In this document: positions 32,979 to 41,473 of the stretch, in pieces
How the letters are laid out: each line of letters opens with the position of its first letter
How positions within the stretch are numbered: position 1 is the stretch's first letter
Source of the DNA: Methylobacterium trifolii
GTDB taxonomy: Bacteria > Pseudomonadota > Alphaproteobacteria > Rhizobiales > Beijerinckiaceae
Reading direction: 5' to 3'
DNA: 51,247 nt
NCBI RefSeq assembly: GCF_022179685.1
Contig: NZ_BPRB01000121.1
Location: 1-51,247 of the forward strand
Made by a program: the position numbers and the translations under genes
Notes under the pieces: generated by a model
What the model saw: the letters and a program-made list of their open reading frames with translations, nothing else
What the model was told of the DNA's origin: nothing
Database searches by the model: none

Positions 32979-34088
32979 TCAGGCGGCCCTGTCGCGCCCC
33001 GACGCCTTGGCGCGATAGAGGGCCGCGTCGGCGCGGGCGAGACCCTCGGCGAGGCCGGCATCGTTCGCCTCGACCATCGCGACCCCGAGGCTCAACGTCC
33101 AGGGCGGCAGGCCCCGGCTTCGGCGCGCGGCCGCTCCGATCCCATCCGCGACCCGCCGCGCCGCGAGAAGGTCCGTACCGTGCAGCACGACCACGAACTC
33201 GTCGCCGCCGAGCCGGGCGACGAAATCCCGTCGCGTCGGCAGCAATGCGCCGGCAGCCGTCACCACGGCCGCCAGCACGCGGTCGCCGGCGGCGTGGCCG
33301 TGGCGATCGTTGATCGCCTTGAAGTGGTCGACGTCGATCACGACGAGGGCCGTGTCGGCGGCGATGGCGCGGGACGCGTGGGCGTCGAGGCCGGCCCGGT
33401 TCCAGGCGCCGGTCAACCCATCCCGCAGGGCGGCCTCGCGCAGGGCCGCCTGCGCCCGCTCGCCGGGCATCGCCAGGAGGCCGAGGTTCAGCATGGTGAG
33501 CAGGAGCTGGTCCGCGATCATCGGCAGCAGGGCCGCCATGTTGGGGGATGACCAGCCGGCGGCCTCGGCCGCGATCGCCGCGGCGTAGACCGGCAGGAAG
33601 GTGTAGAGCGCGGCCCCCGCGATGCGCCGCCCGCGGGACGGGGTCGGCCCCCGGCCGAACACCAGCAGCGTGCCGACGACGCCCATGCTGGCGGCAAGGC
33701 CCACGGTCCCGCCGATGCGGCTCGCGGTGGAGGCGAGGCCGGCATCCGCCAATGTGAGGGCCGGCAGGCCGTAGGCCAGCATGGCCGCGAGCACGGGCAG
33801 CCCCATCCAGGGGCGAAGGGCCGGCAACCCGTCGAAGCGGCGCACGCCCATCAGGATCTGGAGGTTCGTCGCGGCCAGCACGCCGTAGAGGACGGCCTCG
33901 ACGGCCGGGCTCGTCGCGAACTGGAAGCCGGCCAGCACCGCGGCGTAGAGGGCGGAACTCGACGCCCAGTGCAGCCAATGGGCCTCCCCCCGCCGCCCAC
34001 CCCAGAGCGACAGGAACACGAAAGCGAAGCCGAGGCTCGCCAGGCCGCTGCACAGGCGCAGCGTCGCCAGGTCCGAGACGAATTCCAT
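32979..34088 (-). CDS. Membrane-bound diguanylate cyclase
   Basis: A 369-residue protein. Residues 1-205 form an integral-membrane sensor module of about six TM helices. The C-terminal GGDEF domain (about 215-365) has RDGLTGAWNRAGLD, VVIDVDHFKAINDRHGHAAGD and the intact active site RLGGDEFVV, so cyclic-di-GMP synthesis from GTP is expected. A classic RxxD inhibitory site is not obvious before the GGDEF motif. It is a single gene between the MFS pseudogene and the phosphatase pseudogene. The signal it senses is unknown. Confidence 0.9.
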   Translation of the reverse strand: MEFVSDLATLRLCSGLASLGFAFVFLSLWGGRRGEAHWLHWASSSALYAAVLAGFQFATSPAVEAVLYGVLAATNLQILMGVRRFDGLPALRPWMGLPVLAAMLAYGLPALTLADAGLASTASRIGGTVGLAASMGVVGTLLVFGRGPTPSRGRRIAGAALYTFLPVYAAAIAAEAAGWSSPNMAALLPMIADQLLLTMLNLGLLAMPGERAQAALREAALRDGLTGAWNRAGLDAHASRAIAADTALVVIDVDHFKAINDRHGHAAGDRVLAAVVTAAGALLPTRRDFVARLGGDEFVVVLHGTDLLAARRVADGIGAAARRSRGLPPWTLSLGVAMVEANDAGLAEGLARADAALYRAKASGRDRAA

Positions 34089-34176
34089 GTCGCCGTCTTC
34101 GAGACAGATTCGGTGTACGGAGGCAAGTATCTCAACAAGAGCTTAAGCTCCGGTTCTGGGCGAAGGCGGAGAGCGG

Positions 34177-34770
34177 ATGATGGGACCAAGACGGAGCCGC
34201 AGACCGACCGGACTCCTGCCGGCCCTTGCCCTGTTGTCCGTCCCCGCGGCGGCAGCCAACCTGCATGCCACCTATCTCACCCCCGGCGGCTTCGGCCTCG
34301 CGCGTCCTGGCCCCGCCCCCGAAGCCCGGTTCCGCGCAAGGGCGTGGCGACATGGCGGCGGTCGAGGCCGCAACGGCCGCACGGACGCGATCCGAGGAAC
34401 GGCGCATCACCTAAGGCCTTCCCTGCGCCCTCGACAGCTTCGCCGGAATCCTCGGAGCCGCCTTCACCGCGGACCCGATGCCACGCACGCAGCCCTGATC
34501 GAGCGGGCCTTCCAGGACGGAGAACTGATCGTGCTGGCGGCCAAGGGAACCATCACGCGGCCCCGGCCCTACACGGTGAGGCCGGACCTGCCGACCTTCG
34601 GGTATCGCTCGAGCAGCACCTCTTAGCCGAGCGGGCACGCCACCTTCGGCTACCTCGCCGCGAACCTGCTCGCCGATCTCGTGCCGGGCCGGGCACATGC
34701 CCTGTTCAGGCGGGCGCAGCAGTATGGCCGCAACCGCCTGATCGCCGGCGGGCGACGCATCGAGGGTGCG
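34177..34770 (+). pseudogene. Class A acid phosphatase (PAP2/PhoN-like) pseudogene
   Basis: Remains of a secreted class A non-specific acid phosphatase. A signal peptide (LLPALALLSVPAAAANLHAT) is in one frame. The helical part (MAAVEAATAARTRSEERRIT, stop, then SFAGILGAAFTADPMPRT) lies in the next frame with a TAA at 34412-34414. The active-site part returns to the first frame: KGTITRPRPY matches the KxxxxxxRP motif. The SYPSGHAT signature is broken by TAG at 34624-34626 in place of the Tyr codon, yet PSGHATFGYLAANLLADL continues in frame. The third motif (SRxxxxxHxxxD) is missing because the sequence ends at the neighbouring kinase gene. At least four lesions, so certainly not functional. Confidence 0.85.
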
Positions 34771-34776
34771 GAGCTG

Positions 34777-36135
34777 TCAGGCCAGCATGTAGGTCAGGAG
34801 CGAGCGGAGCTGCGCCGGCTTGATCGGCTTGTGCACCAGTTCGGCTCCGATGGCGCAGGCCTGCGCCTCGATCTCGGGGGCGTAGTCGGCCGTGGTGAGG
34901 ATGACGGGGAGGGACGCGCCGCGCGCGCTCGCGAGATGGGCGGCGACGTCGAGGCCGCAGGCGCCGTCGTCGAGGTGGTAGTCGAGGATCAGGATGTCGG
35001 GGGTGAAGCCGCCCGCCTCCACGGCCGCCCGCACGCCCGCGAGGTCGCGGCAGGCGCAGACCTGCGCGTCCCAGTTCTGCAGCAGGCGCTTCAGGGCGTC
35101 GGCCGTCGAGGCGTCGTTCTCGACGATGAGGACGCGGGCGCCCGAGAGCCGGGTGGAGACGGGGACGGGTCGCGGCACCTCTTCCGGCCGCGTCGGGCTC
35201 AGGGGCAGGGTGAGGGAAACCCGCGTGCCGTGTCCGGGGCGGGAGGCGAGCGACAGGGGATGGTCGAGGGCCAGCGCCATGCGGTGCACGATGGAGAGGC
35301 CGAGGCCCAGGCCCGGCTCCTCGGTCTCCATCGCCCCACCCCTGCAACCGCTGCCGCGGTAGAACTCGTCGAAGACGAGGTCGCGCTCGTCCGGGCCGAT
35401 GCCGCAGCCGGTGTCGATCACGTCGATGCGGGCGGCCCCGCCGCGCAGGCGGGCCGCGATCACCACGCCGCCGGAGGCGGTGTAGCGCACCGCGTTCGAG
35501 ACGAGGTTCTGGAGGATGCGCTGGAGCAGCAGGCCGTCGCTCGTCACCACGAGGTCGGGGCAGTGCGCGATCAGCCGCAGTCCCTTGCGCTCGACGAAGG
35601 GCTTGAAGCTCGCCGCGATTCCCGCGAACAGGTCCGGGAGGGAGATCGCCCGCACTTGCGGCCGGACGATGCCGGCATCGAGCTTGGAGATGTCGAGCAG
35701 GGTCTTGATCAGGTCCTCGATGGTCTGGAGGCCCCGCTCCACCTGCACCGCAATCACCGTCGCGTCGGGGCCGAGCGGCAGGTCGGCTAGCGCCGAGACC
35801 GAGAGGCGGGCGGCGTTCAGGGGCTGGAGCAGGTCGTGGCTCGCGGCCGCCAGGAAGCGCGTCTTGGAGCGGTTGGCGGTCTCGGCCTCTTCCTTGGCCG
35901 CCACCAGCGCCTCGTTCGAGCGCTCGAGGCGGTGCATCAGCCCGGTCAGCTCCTCCGTGCGGGTGCGGACCCGGCCCTCCAGCATGATCGCGGTCTGGAA
36001 CAGGGAATAGGCGCTGCCGCGCTGGTCCATGCTGCGCTCGACATGGGCCATCAGCGCGGCGTTGATCCGCTCCAGCTTCTCGATCCGCCGGTGCAGGGAT
36101 TCGTCGGTCTCGAGACCGCGGGCATGCACGCTCAT
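34777..36135 (-). CDS. Cytosolic hybrid histidine kinase (NahK/ErcS'-like)
   Basis: A 452-residue kinase without TM helices. An N-terminal coiled coil (1-88) precedes HisKA with RFLAAASHDLLQPLNAARL (phospho-His100). The HATPase domain has QRILQNLVSNAVRYT, DVIDTGCGIGPDE and GLGLGLSIVHRM. A C-terminal receiver follows (ARVLIVENDASTADALKRLL; phospho-Asp in ILDYHLDDG). The ATG overlaps the stop of the upstream FIST gene by four bases, so the two proteins are made together. FIST-kinase pairs include NosP-NahK in Pseudomonas, where the FIST protein modulates the kinase. A close LuxR regulator (38767-39432) is a candidate output. Confidence 0.9.
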   Translation of the reverse strand: MSVHARGLETDESLHRRIEKLERINAALMAHVERSMDQRGSAYSLFQTAIMLEGRVRTRTEELTGLMHRLERSNEALVAAKEEAETANRSKTRFLAAASHDLLQPLNAARLSVSALADLPLGPDATVIAVQVERGLQTIEDLIKTLLDISKLDAGIVRPQVRAISLPDLFAGIAASFKPFVERKGLRLIAHCPDLVVTSDGLLLQRILQNLVSNAVRYTASGGVVIAARLRGGAARIDVIDTGCGIGPDERDLVFDEFYRGSGCRGGAMETEEPGLGLGLSIVHRMALALDHPLSLASRPGHGTRVSLTLPLSPTRPEEVPRPVPVSTRLSGARVLIVENDASTADALKRLLQNWDAQVCACRDLAGVRAAVEAGGFTPDILILDYHLDDGACGLDVAAHLASARGASLPVILTTADYAPEIEAQACAIGAELVHKPIKPAQLRSLLTYMLA

Positions 36136-37331
36136 GGGCCGGGGGGCGTGTCGGCCGCCATCCGGCCGATGGCGATGCCGGTGAAGGTCTGGTTGAGGTG
36201 CATCGCCCGGTACTGCTCGCCGAAGGTCTCGAAGCCGACGACGTTGTAGCGGCGGTAGAGGTCGCTGATGCCCTGGCGCACCTGCCGGCTCTCGGCGTCG
36301 AGGCGGCGCAGGACGCATTCGAAGCCGATGATGAGGTCGACGCCGCCGACCAGGGCGTCGAGGCGGGCGAGTTCGGCCCGCGTCGAGGCGACGATGTCGC
36401 GCGGCTCGGCCAGCGTCAGCACCACGCCCTCGTCGATGGCGCAGAAGAAGCTGAGGGACCCGTCCGCGTTCATGCGCCGGATCGAGCGGCAGAAATACTC
36501 GCCGCCCACCTTCACGGCCAGCGGATAGGCGGCAAAGCTCATCGGCGAGAGCCGCTCGGGGTCGAGGCCAACCGCCATGGCGTATTCGCGGGCCGCCGGC
36601 TCCGCGTTCAGTTCGTGGACGATGCGCTTCTCGCCGTCGGAGGCCGTGACCACGAACTTGGTGCCGGTCGGCTCGAAGTTGTCGCTCTTGAAGATCTCCA
36701 CGGGGTAGTCGGTCTCGACCAGGATCAGCACCGCGGCCTTGCGGTGGGTCCGGCCCCCATGCAGCACCACGGCATCGCGAAAGTTGAGGTCGTCACCGGC
36801 CGAGCCGCCGACGAGGGGGATGCCGTCCAGCGCCCAGGAGATGGCCGAGACCACCGTCTCCTCGGCGTTGGCGAGCCCGTCGATCAGCGAGAGGGCGAAG
36901 CGGTAGCCCGCCGGCGGCCGCTCCGGCGCGGGATCGTGGCCTTGCGGATCGAGCGTCCGGCGCAGGGCCCGCACGGCGGTGGCGGTGCGCTCCACGTCGA
37001 GGTGGTCGATGGCGTCGAGCACCGTCGAGACGATGCGGAAGCGCTGGCGCGGGAAGGCGATGGCCACCAAGCCGTGGTCGAGCCCGCCCGAGGGGGCGAT
37101 GCCGCCGGACATGGAGCAGCCGGCGATGGCGGCTGCCGGGAAGCGGGCCTGGAGGGCGGCCGACAAAGCCTCGGGATCGAAATCGGGGGAGAAGAACACC
37201 ACGAGCTGCGCCACGTCGGCACCGGCCATGGCCCCGGCGATCTCGCCCACGGCCACTTCGGCCACGAGCGATTCGGTCCAGGCCGTCCTGATGCCGCACA
37301 GATGCGTGCGCATCTGCGTGTCCTGTGCCAC
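36132..37331 (-). CDS. FIST-domain sensory protein (NosP-like)
   Basis: A 399-residue protein with FIST N (about 15-210: LVVFFSPDFDPEALSAAL, IAGCSMSGGIAPSGG, IPLVGGSAGDDLNF) and FIST C (about 220-385: DYPVEIFKSDNFEPTG, IIGFECVLRRLDAES, NVVGFETFGEQYRAMHLNQT). FIST proteins are ligand sensors; NosP members bind heme and nitric oxide. Whether this one binds heme cannot be told from sequence. The start is GTG at 37331, with an ATG at 37313 as an alternative. It is coupled by ATGA to the hybrid kinase. Confidence 0.88.
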   Translation of the reverse strand: MAQDTQMRTHLCGIRTAWTESLVAEVAVGEIAGAMAGADVAQLVVFFSPDFDPEALSAALQARFPAAAIAGCSMSGGIAPSGGLDHGLVAIAFPRQRFRIVSTVLDAIDHLDVERTATAVRALRRTLDPQGHDPAPERPPAGYRFALSLIDGLANAEETVVSAISWALDGIPLVGGSAGDDLNFRDAVVLHGGRTHRKAAVLILVETDYPVEIFKSDNFEPTGTKFVVTASDGEKRIVHELNAEPAAREYAMAVGLDPERLSPMSFAAYPLAVKVGGEYFCRSIRRMNADGSLSFFCAIDEGVVLTLAEPRDIVASTRAELARLDALVGGVDLIIGFECVLRRLDAESRQVRQGISDLYRRYNVVGFETFGEQYRAMHLNQTFTGIAIGRMAADTPPGP

Positions 37332-37454
37332 GTCCCACCCCCGCGCGCCTGCGGCAGGCTTTCATTGAGCCCGTTCTTTCGCTGTCTTGTGGGCGAGTAT
37401 GTCGGGCGCCGCCGAAAGGTGCAACCTCGGGGTGCGGCGGGGCAAGTCTCACCC

Positions 37455-37949
37455 CTAGGCGAAGAACCGCACCGTGCAGCCCGGATGCCGGGCCACCAAC
37501 TCCGCGCCTGCTGCCGGGCCGAGCACCATGCAGGCGGTGGAGAGGCCATCGGCGAGGAGGCCCGTGGGCGCCGTCACCGTGACCGAGGACAGGGTCTTGG
37601 GCGAGCGGCCGGTGCGCGGATCGAAGATGTGGTGGTCGGCGTGGTCGGGGGAGAAGCTCATGGCGTAGTTGCCGGAGGTGGCGGCAAAGCCTGAGAACAG
37701 CTCGATCACCGCGGCGATGGCGCCGGGCGCGCGGGGGTCGGCGAGGCCCAGTCGCCAGGGCGTCTAGTCCGGATGGGCCCCGCGGGCGCCGAACTCGCTG
37801 GTGTCGATGAAAGCGTCCGCGATGCCCCTGGCGTCCACCGCCCGCATCACCCGATCGGCGGCGTAGCCCTGAATCAGGGCGTTCAGGGTCAGGCCCATGC
37901 CCGGCGCCAGGCGGATGCGCTCCGCCGCGACCCGGACCCCGCGCCAGCC
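37455..37949 (-). pseudogene. ApbE (FAD:protein FMN transferase) C-terminal fragment with an in-frame stop
   Basis: Read on the minus strand from 37949, the translation [23 protein letters not shown] and [20 protein letters not shown], then a TAG at 37764-37766, then [24 protein letters not shown] and SGNYAMSFSPDHADHHIFDPRTG, is the C-terminal half of ApbE in a single frame. ApbE attaches FMN to Thr residues of target proteins. The N-terminal half is gone: at about 37950 the DNA changes to an alcohol-dehydrogenase fragment on the other strand. The stop falls where Gly would be expected (D-G-T-P-W). Confidence 0.85.
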
Positions 37950-38597
37950 GACATCGATAAGGACCGCCGCCCGATCTACGACGACGCCTTCCGGCCCGGC
38001 GATCCGAGCAAGTCCGAGGACGGCAAGAAGGGCAAGACCGTGTTCGCGGTGCCGAGCTTCCTCGGCGGCAAGAACTGGATGCCGATCGGCTACAGCCCCG
38101 ACACCAAGCTGTTCTACGTCCCCTCCAACGAGTGGGGCATGGACATCTGGAACGAGCCGGTCTCGTACAAGAAGGGCGCGGCCTATCTCGCCGCCGGCTT
38201 CACCATCAAGCCGGTCTTCGACACCCATATCGGCTCGCTCAAGGTCATCGACCCGGCCTCCGGCAAGACCGTGTGGGAGTACAAGAATAAGGCGCCTCTC
38301 TGGGCCGGCGTGCACACCACCGGCGGAAACCTCGTCTTCACCGGCACGCCGGAGGGCTTCGTGAAGGCCTTCGACGCCAAGACCGGCGAAGAGGTCTGGA
38401 AGTTCCAGGTCGGCACCGGCGTCGTCTCCTCGCCGATCACCTGGGAGCAGGACGGCAAGCAATGGGTCGGGATCGCGGCCGGCTGGGGCGGGGCGGTACC
38501 GCTCTGGGGCGGCGAGGTGGCCAAGTCCACCGCGGGCATCAACCAGGGCGGCAGCTTCTGGGCCTTCAAGCTGCCCAAGACCGTCGCCTCGCGCTGA
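37950..38597 (+). pseudogene. C-terminal fragment of a PQQ-dependent alcohol dehydrogenase (ExaA/ExaF type)
   Basis: About 215 codons of the C-terminal part of a type I quinoprotein alcohol dehydrogenase: [70 protein letters not shown] and [33 protein letters not shown]. The missing two thirds would hold the Cys-Cys disulfide, the metal site and most PQQ contacts, so it cannot work. The frame stays open upstream into antisense apbE DNA but that part is not dehydrogenase. Sequence style is closer to ethanol dehydrogenase (ExaA/ExaF) than to MxaF. The coding part that is left is intact and has its own downstream hairpin. Confidence 0.88.
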
Positions 38598-38627
38598 CGA
38601 TCGCCTCGCGATTGACGATCGCATGGA

Positions 38628-38650
38628 CGCCGCCGGCAACCCCGGCGGCG
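38628..38650 (+). terminator. Hairpin after the alcohol dehydrogenase fragment
   Basis: CGCCGCCGG, a 5-base loop and CCGGCGGCG form a perfect 9-bp stem 30 bases after the stop. Just before it, TGACGATCGC occurs twice (38595 and 38613), a short direct repeat. No T-tract follows. Confidence 0.5.
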
Positions 38651-38766
38651 GACGTGCGAGGCCTCGGGGCCTCAGACGGCCCCTCAACACCCGCCCGTAT
38701 CCCGAGGCCGCATTGGCGTGTACGTCTACTAGGTCTGTGCTCGCGGAAGGGATCGGAGGCACGCGC

Positions 38767-39432
38767 GTGCATCTCTTGATCGTCGACGACCATCCGCTGT
38801 TCCGCGACGCCCTGGCGAGCGCGATCCGCCTCGCCTATCCGGACGCCCTGCTGCACGAGGCGGACGGGATCGAGGCGGCCTGCGCCATCCTCACGGCCAA
38901 CCGCGGCATCGACCTCACCCTCCTCGACCTCTCGATGCAGGGCGTGACGGGCTTCGACGGCCTCGTGACCATCCGCACCCGCTTTCCCCGCGTGCCGATC
39001 CTGATCGTCTCGGGCCACGAAGACACGCGCATCATGCGCGGGGCCCTGCATCACGGGGCGGCCGGCTTCGTGCCAAAGGCCGTGGACAAGGCCACCCTGA
39101 CGCGGGCGATCAGCGACGTGCTGAGCGGCGCCCTCTCGATCCCCCCAGGCCTGACCGATCCGGGGATGGGCGCGCAGGCCGCCAAGTCCCGCAAGTCGCC
39201 CCTGGCCGAGCGCGTCGCCCGCCTCACCCCGCAGCAGTTGCGGGTCCTGATGATGATCCGCCAGGGCAAGCTCAACAAGCAGATCGCCCACGAACTTCAG
39301 GTCGGCGACTCGACCGTCAAGGCCCACGTCTCCGAGATCCTGCGCAAGCTCGAGGTCATCAGCCGCACGCAGATCGTGATCGATACGGCGCTCCTGGACT
39401 TCGACCAGATCCACAACGCCCACGCCGGCTGA
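38767..39432 (+). CDS. LuxR/NarL-type response regulator (ErbR/AgmR-like context)
   Basis: A 221-residue regulator. The receiver begins MHLLIVDDHPLFRDALASAI with phospho-Asp in LTLLDLSMQGVTGFDGL and a conserved Lys in GFVPKAVDK. The C-terminal LuxR HTH reads RLTPQQLRVLMMIRQGKLNKQIAHELQVGDSTVKAHVSEILRKL. A GGAGG lies 7-8 bases before the GTG at 38767, which sets the start. It lies beyond the dehydrogenase fragment, 1.4 kb from the FIST-kinase operon on the opposite strand. In Pseudomonas similar LuxR regulators control PQQ ethanol oxidation. The kinase-regulator pairing is inferred from position. Confidence 0.9.
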   Translation: MHLLIVDDHPLFRDALASAIRLAYPDALLHEADGIEAACAILTANRGIDLTLLDLSMQGVTGFDGLVTIRTRFPRVPILIVSGHEDTRIMRGALHHGAAGFVPKAVDKATLTRAISDVLSGALSIPPGLTDPGMGAQAAKSRKSPLAERVARLTPQQLRVLMMIRQGKLNKQIAHELQVGDSTVKAHVSEILRKLEVISRTQIVIDTALLDFDQIHNAHAG

Positions 39433-39473
39433 ACCTTTTTGGATTGGCGGATCGGCGACCTGGAGTTTAGGCT

Positions 39474-40182
39474 GTGCCCCTCCGTTCAGCCCGGTCGACC
39501 CGTCTCGCCCCCGCAATCTTCTTCCTCACGTCCAACCTCGTGCTCGCGGCGAACGATCCCCGCTATGGGCGGGACGATAAGCGGTTCGGAGCGCGGGCAG
39601 CCCGCGAGGCGGGCGCCATCCTGAACGATATTCTGGATCGGCACGGAGGGAGGCTCTCTACCCTGCATCTTCGCGGACAGGTGGCACCGGATCAGCGCGG
39701 TCTCACCCAACCTCGCCCGCAAGTACCTCGGCCTGACGCTCTACACGGAACTCACGGCGACCCGACCCCGGCACCGTGCCAGCCGGAATCCTCGATCCGG
39801 CCGGTACGATGAAGCAGAATTTCTGCTCGGAAGCGGATGCGAACAAGCTATGGGACCGGCGCGTAGCGAATTTCAAGAATGGGATTTTTGGAAACGAGAA
39901 GGATAAATATACGAATGCGCCGATGATCGGCGCCAAGCGCATCGATCTGGCGATGCCCGTGTTCGAAACGTCGCTCTCCACGGCAGTCGTGACTGTCGTC
40001 TATACGGGCAATATCTGGATGAAGCGCGATCCAGAATTCGCGAATCATATCTGAAACAGTATGATGCGACCGGCTTCAGCTTATTCGGACGCCCATACAT
40101 GTCTGCCTATTCTTACGTGTACCGCAAGCGAAATGGTCGCTGGGCTTTGATCGAGACGTCCGAGGATTCCGTCGCGGATTGA
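39474..40182 (+). pseudogene. Frameshifted secreted-protein gene of unknown family
   Basis: Protein-like sequence is spread over three frames. From the GTG at 39474 there is a signal peptide and start of a mature chain (APAIFFLTSNLVLAANDPRYG to AGAILNDILDRHGG). Near 39655 it moves to a second frame (CIFADRWHRISAVSPNLARKYLGLTLYTEL). Near 39775 it moves to a third (MKQNFCSEADANKLWDRRVANFKNG to TGNIWMKRDPEFANH). From 40048 it returns to the second (YLKQYDATGFSLFGRPYMSAYSYVYRKRNGRWALIE) to the TGA at 40180-40182. The intact protein would have about 235 residues. The 3' half is clearly AT-richer than the flanks. Family not recognised. Confidence 0.7.
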
Positions 40183-40223
40183 GCCGTGGCCGGTCCCACC
40201 CAGGTGACCGGCTTGCCGCGGGC

Positions 40224-40240
40224 AACGCCTTCGGCGTTTT
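40224..40240 (+). terminator. Small intrinsic terminator
   Basis: AACGCC-TTC-GGCGTT followed by TTTT overlapping the stem end. It lies 42 bases after the frameshifted gene and before the BTLCP protease, so it probably once ended transcription of the former. Confidence 0.6.
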
Positions 40241-40356
40241 ACCAGCCCGCCCTCCGCGTTGCACACAGCATTAACCTTTTGTTAATCCGCCGATTGCCCT
40301 GGAGGCGCCGTCGTGAGAGCTTTCGTTAACGAGAGCTTAACGGTTGGGCCACGGCG

Positions 40357-41025
40357 ATGCGGTTCGCGATTTCGAAGCGGCGGGATGCGGTGTCGGGCCA
40401 GATTCTGCGCCGGTGCGCCGTCGCCGCCCTGGCCCTTGCCGCCGGCCTGCTCGCCGCTCCGGCCACCCAGGCCCAGACCTTCGCCTCCCTGCCGAGCAGC
40501 CCCAGCGCCGCGACGCCGCTCTCCGCCGCCAAGCCGATCGCGGCCTGGGTCTCGTTCTGCCAGGGCTACGCGGCCGAATGCGCCCTCGACCGTTCCGAGC
40601 CCGCCCGGATCGGCCTGAATCCGGCGATCTGGAACACCATCGTCTCGGTCAACCGCCGGGTGAACAAGTCCGTCCAGGCCATGACCGACATGGAGCATCT
40701 GGGCACCCCAGACCGCTGGGACCTCGCCGAGGACGGCATCGGCGACTGCGAGGACTTCCAGCTCCTCAAGCGCCACCTCCTGGCCCAGGCCGGCCTCCCG
40801 AAGCGCGCCATGCGCATGACGGTCGTCATCGACGAGAAGGGCGAGGGCCACGCCGTCCTGACCCTGATCACCGACCGGGGCGACCTGATCCTCGACAACA
40901 AGACCAGCCAGATCCTGCCCTGGCACCGCACCGGCTACGTCTTCATCAAGCGCGAGAGCCAGGACGCCGTCGCTTGGGTCTCGCTCGGCGGCGTCACCTC
41001 CCCGGTCACCACTGCCAACCGCTAA
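40357..41025 (+). CDS. Bacterial transglutaminase-like cysteine peptidase (BTLCP)
   Basis: A 222-residue secreted protein. Signal peptide ILRRCAVAALALAAGLLAAPATQAQ. The catalytic set is Cys in GIGDCEDFQLLKRHLL, His in GEGHAVLTLITDRG and Asp in LILDNKTSQILPW, the order of the BTLCP (DUF920) family. LapG, a member, cleaves adhesins under cyclic-di-GMP control, but Rhizobiales homologues lacking a LapD partner are common and their substrates are unknown; no LapD is seen here. An inverted repeat follows the gene. Confidence 0.88.
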   Translation: MRFAISKRRDAVSGQILRRCAVAALALAAGLLAAPATQAQTFASLPSSPSAATPLSAAKPIAAWVSFCQGYAAECALDRSEPARIGLNPAIWNTIVSVNRRVNKSVQAMTDMEHLGTPDRWDLAEDGIGDCEDFQLLKRHLLAQAGLPKRAMRMTVVIDEKGEGHAVLTLITDRGDLILDNKTSQILPWHRTGYVFIKRESQDAVAWVSLGGVTSPVTTANR

Positions 41026-41044
41026 GCCGCAGGCCGAGATCGGT

Positions 41045-41071
41045 CCGGCCGTCCCGAATCGGGACGGCCGG
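41045..41071 (+). terminator. Perfect 12-bp hairpin after the BTLCP gene
   Basis: CCGGCCGTCCCG, a 3-base loop, and CGGGACGGCCGG, 20 bases past the stop. No T-tract, but the stem is long and perfect. Confidence 0.65.
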
Positions 41072-41140
41072 AAAGCAGGCGGTTTAAGGAAATCTTAGGC
41101 GTACCGACGCGAACCTGGGCCCGTTCGGATCGGCGCCCGC

Positions 41141-41473
41141 ATGACCCACGCTTACGCCACTGTGCGGCTCGCCCTCGCCGGAATCCTCGGCGCCCTGCTG
41201 CTCGGGCAAGCCGCGGCATCGGCCGGGGAAGCCGCCGACCGCCATGCCCTTTGGCGCGGATGCCTCGACCGGAACTTCGGGGTGCAGGCGACACCGAGCG
41301 GTCGCACGCTGGCCGCCGACGCGGCCCTGCGCAGCTGCCGCGAGGCGGAAGCCGCCTACCTCACCGCCCTCTCCGCTTCGCCCCTGCTCGACGGCGAGGA
41401 GATCGTGCAGGCGCGGCCCGCCCTGGCGGCACGCGCCAGGGGCTGGCTGCTCGGACGTCGCGCCTCGCTCTGA
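41141..41473 (+). CDS. Small secreted protein of unknown function
   Basis: A 110-residue protein with a signal peptide (VRLALAGILGALLLGQAAASAG). The mature chain of about 80 residues has two Cys (LWRGCLDRNFG and LRSCREAEAAY) that could pair, and is helical. Family not recognised. Its GC-rich third codon positions match the chromosome. No strong Shine-Dalgarno before the ATG. Confidence 0.65.
   Translation: MTHAYATVRLALAGILGALLLGQAAASAGEAADRHALWRGCLDRNFGVQATPSGRTLAADAALRSCREAEAAYLTALSASPLLDGEEIVQARPALAARARGWLLGRRASL

Noticed and set aside
34681..35790. Long plus-strand frame opposite the hybrid kinase
   Set aside because: It is the antisense of the kinase. Long open antisense frames are common in this GC-rich DNA; only the first 90 bases matter, as the tail of the phosphatase remnant.
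37773..37949. Upstream part of the dehydrogenase frame as a real N-terminus
   Set aside because: This stretch is the antisense of apbE and has no dehydrogenase or signal-peptide character; the open frame is accidental.
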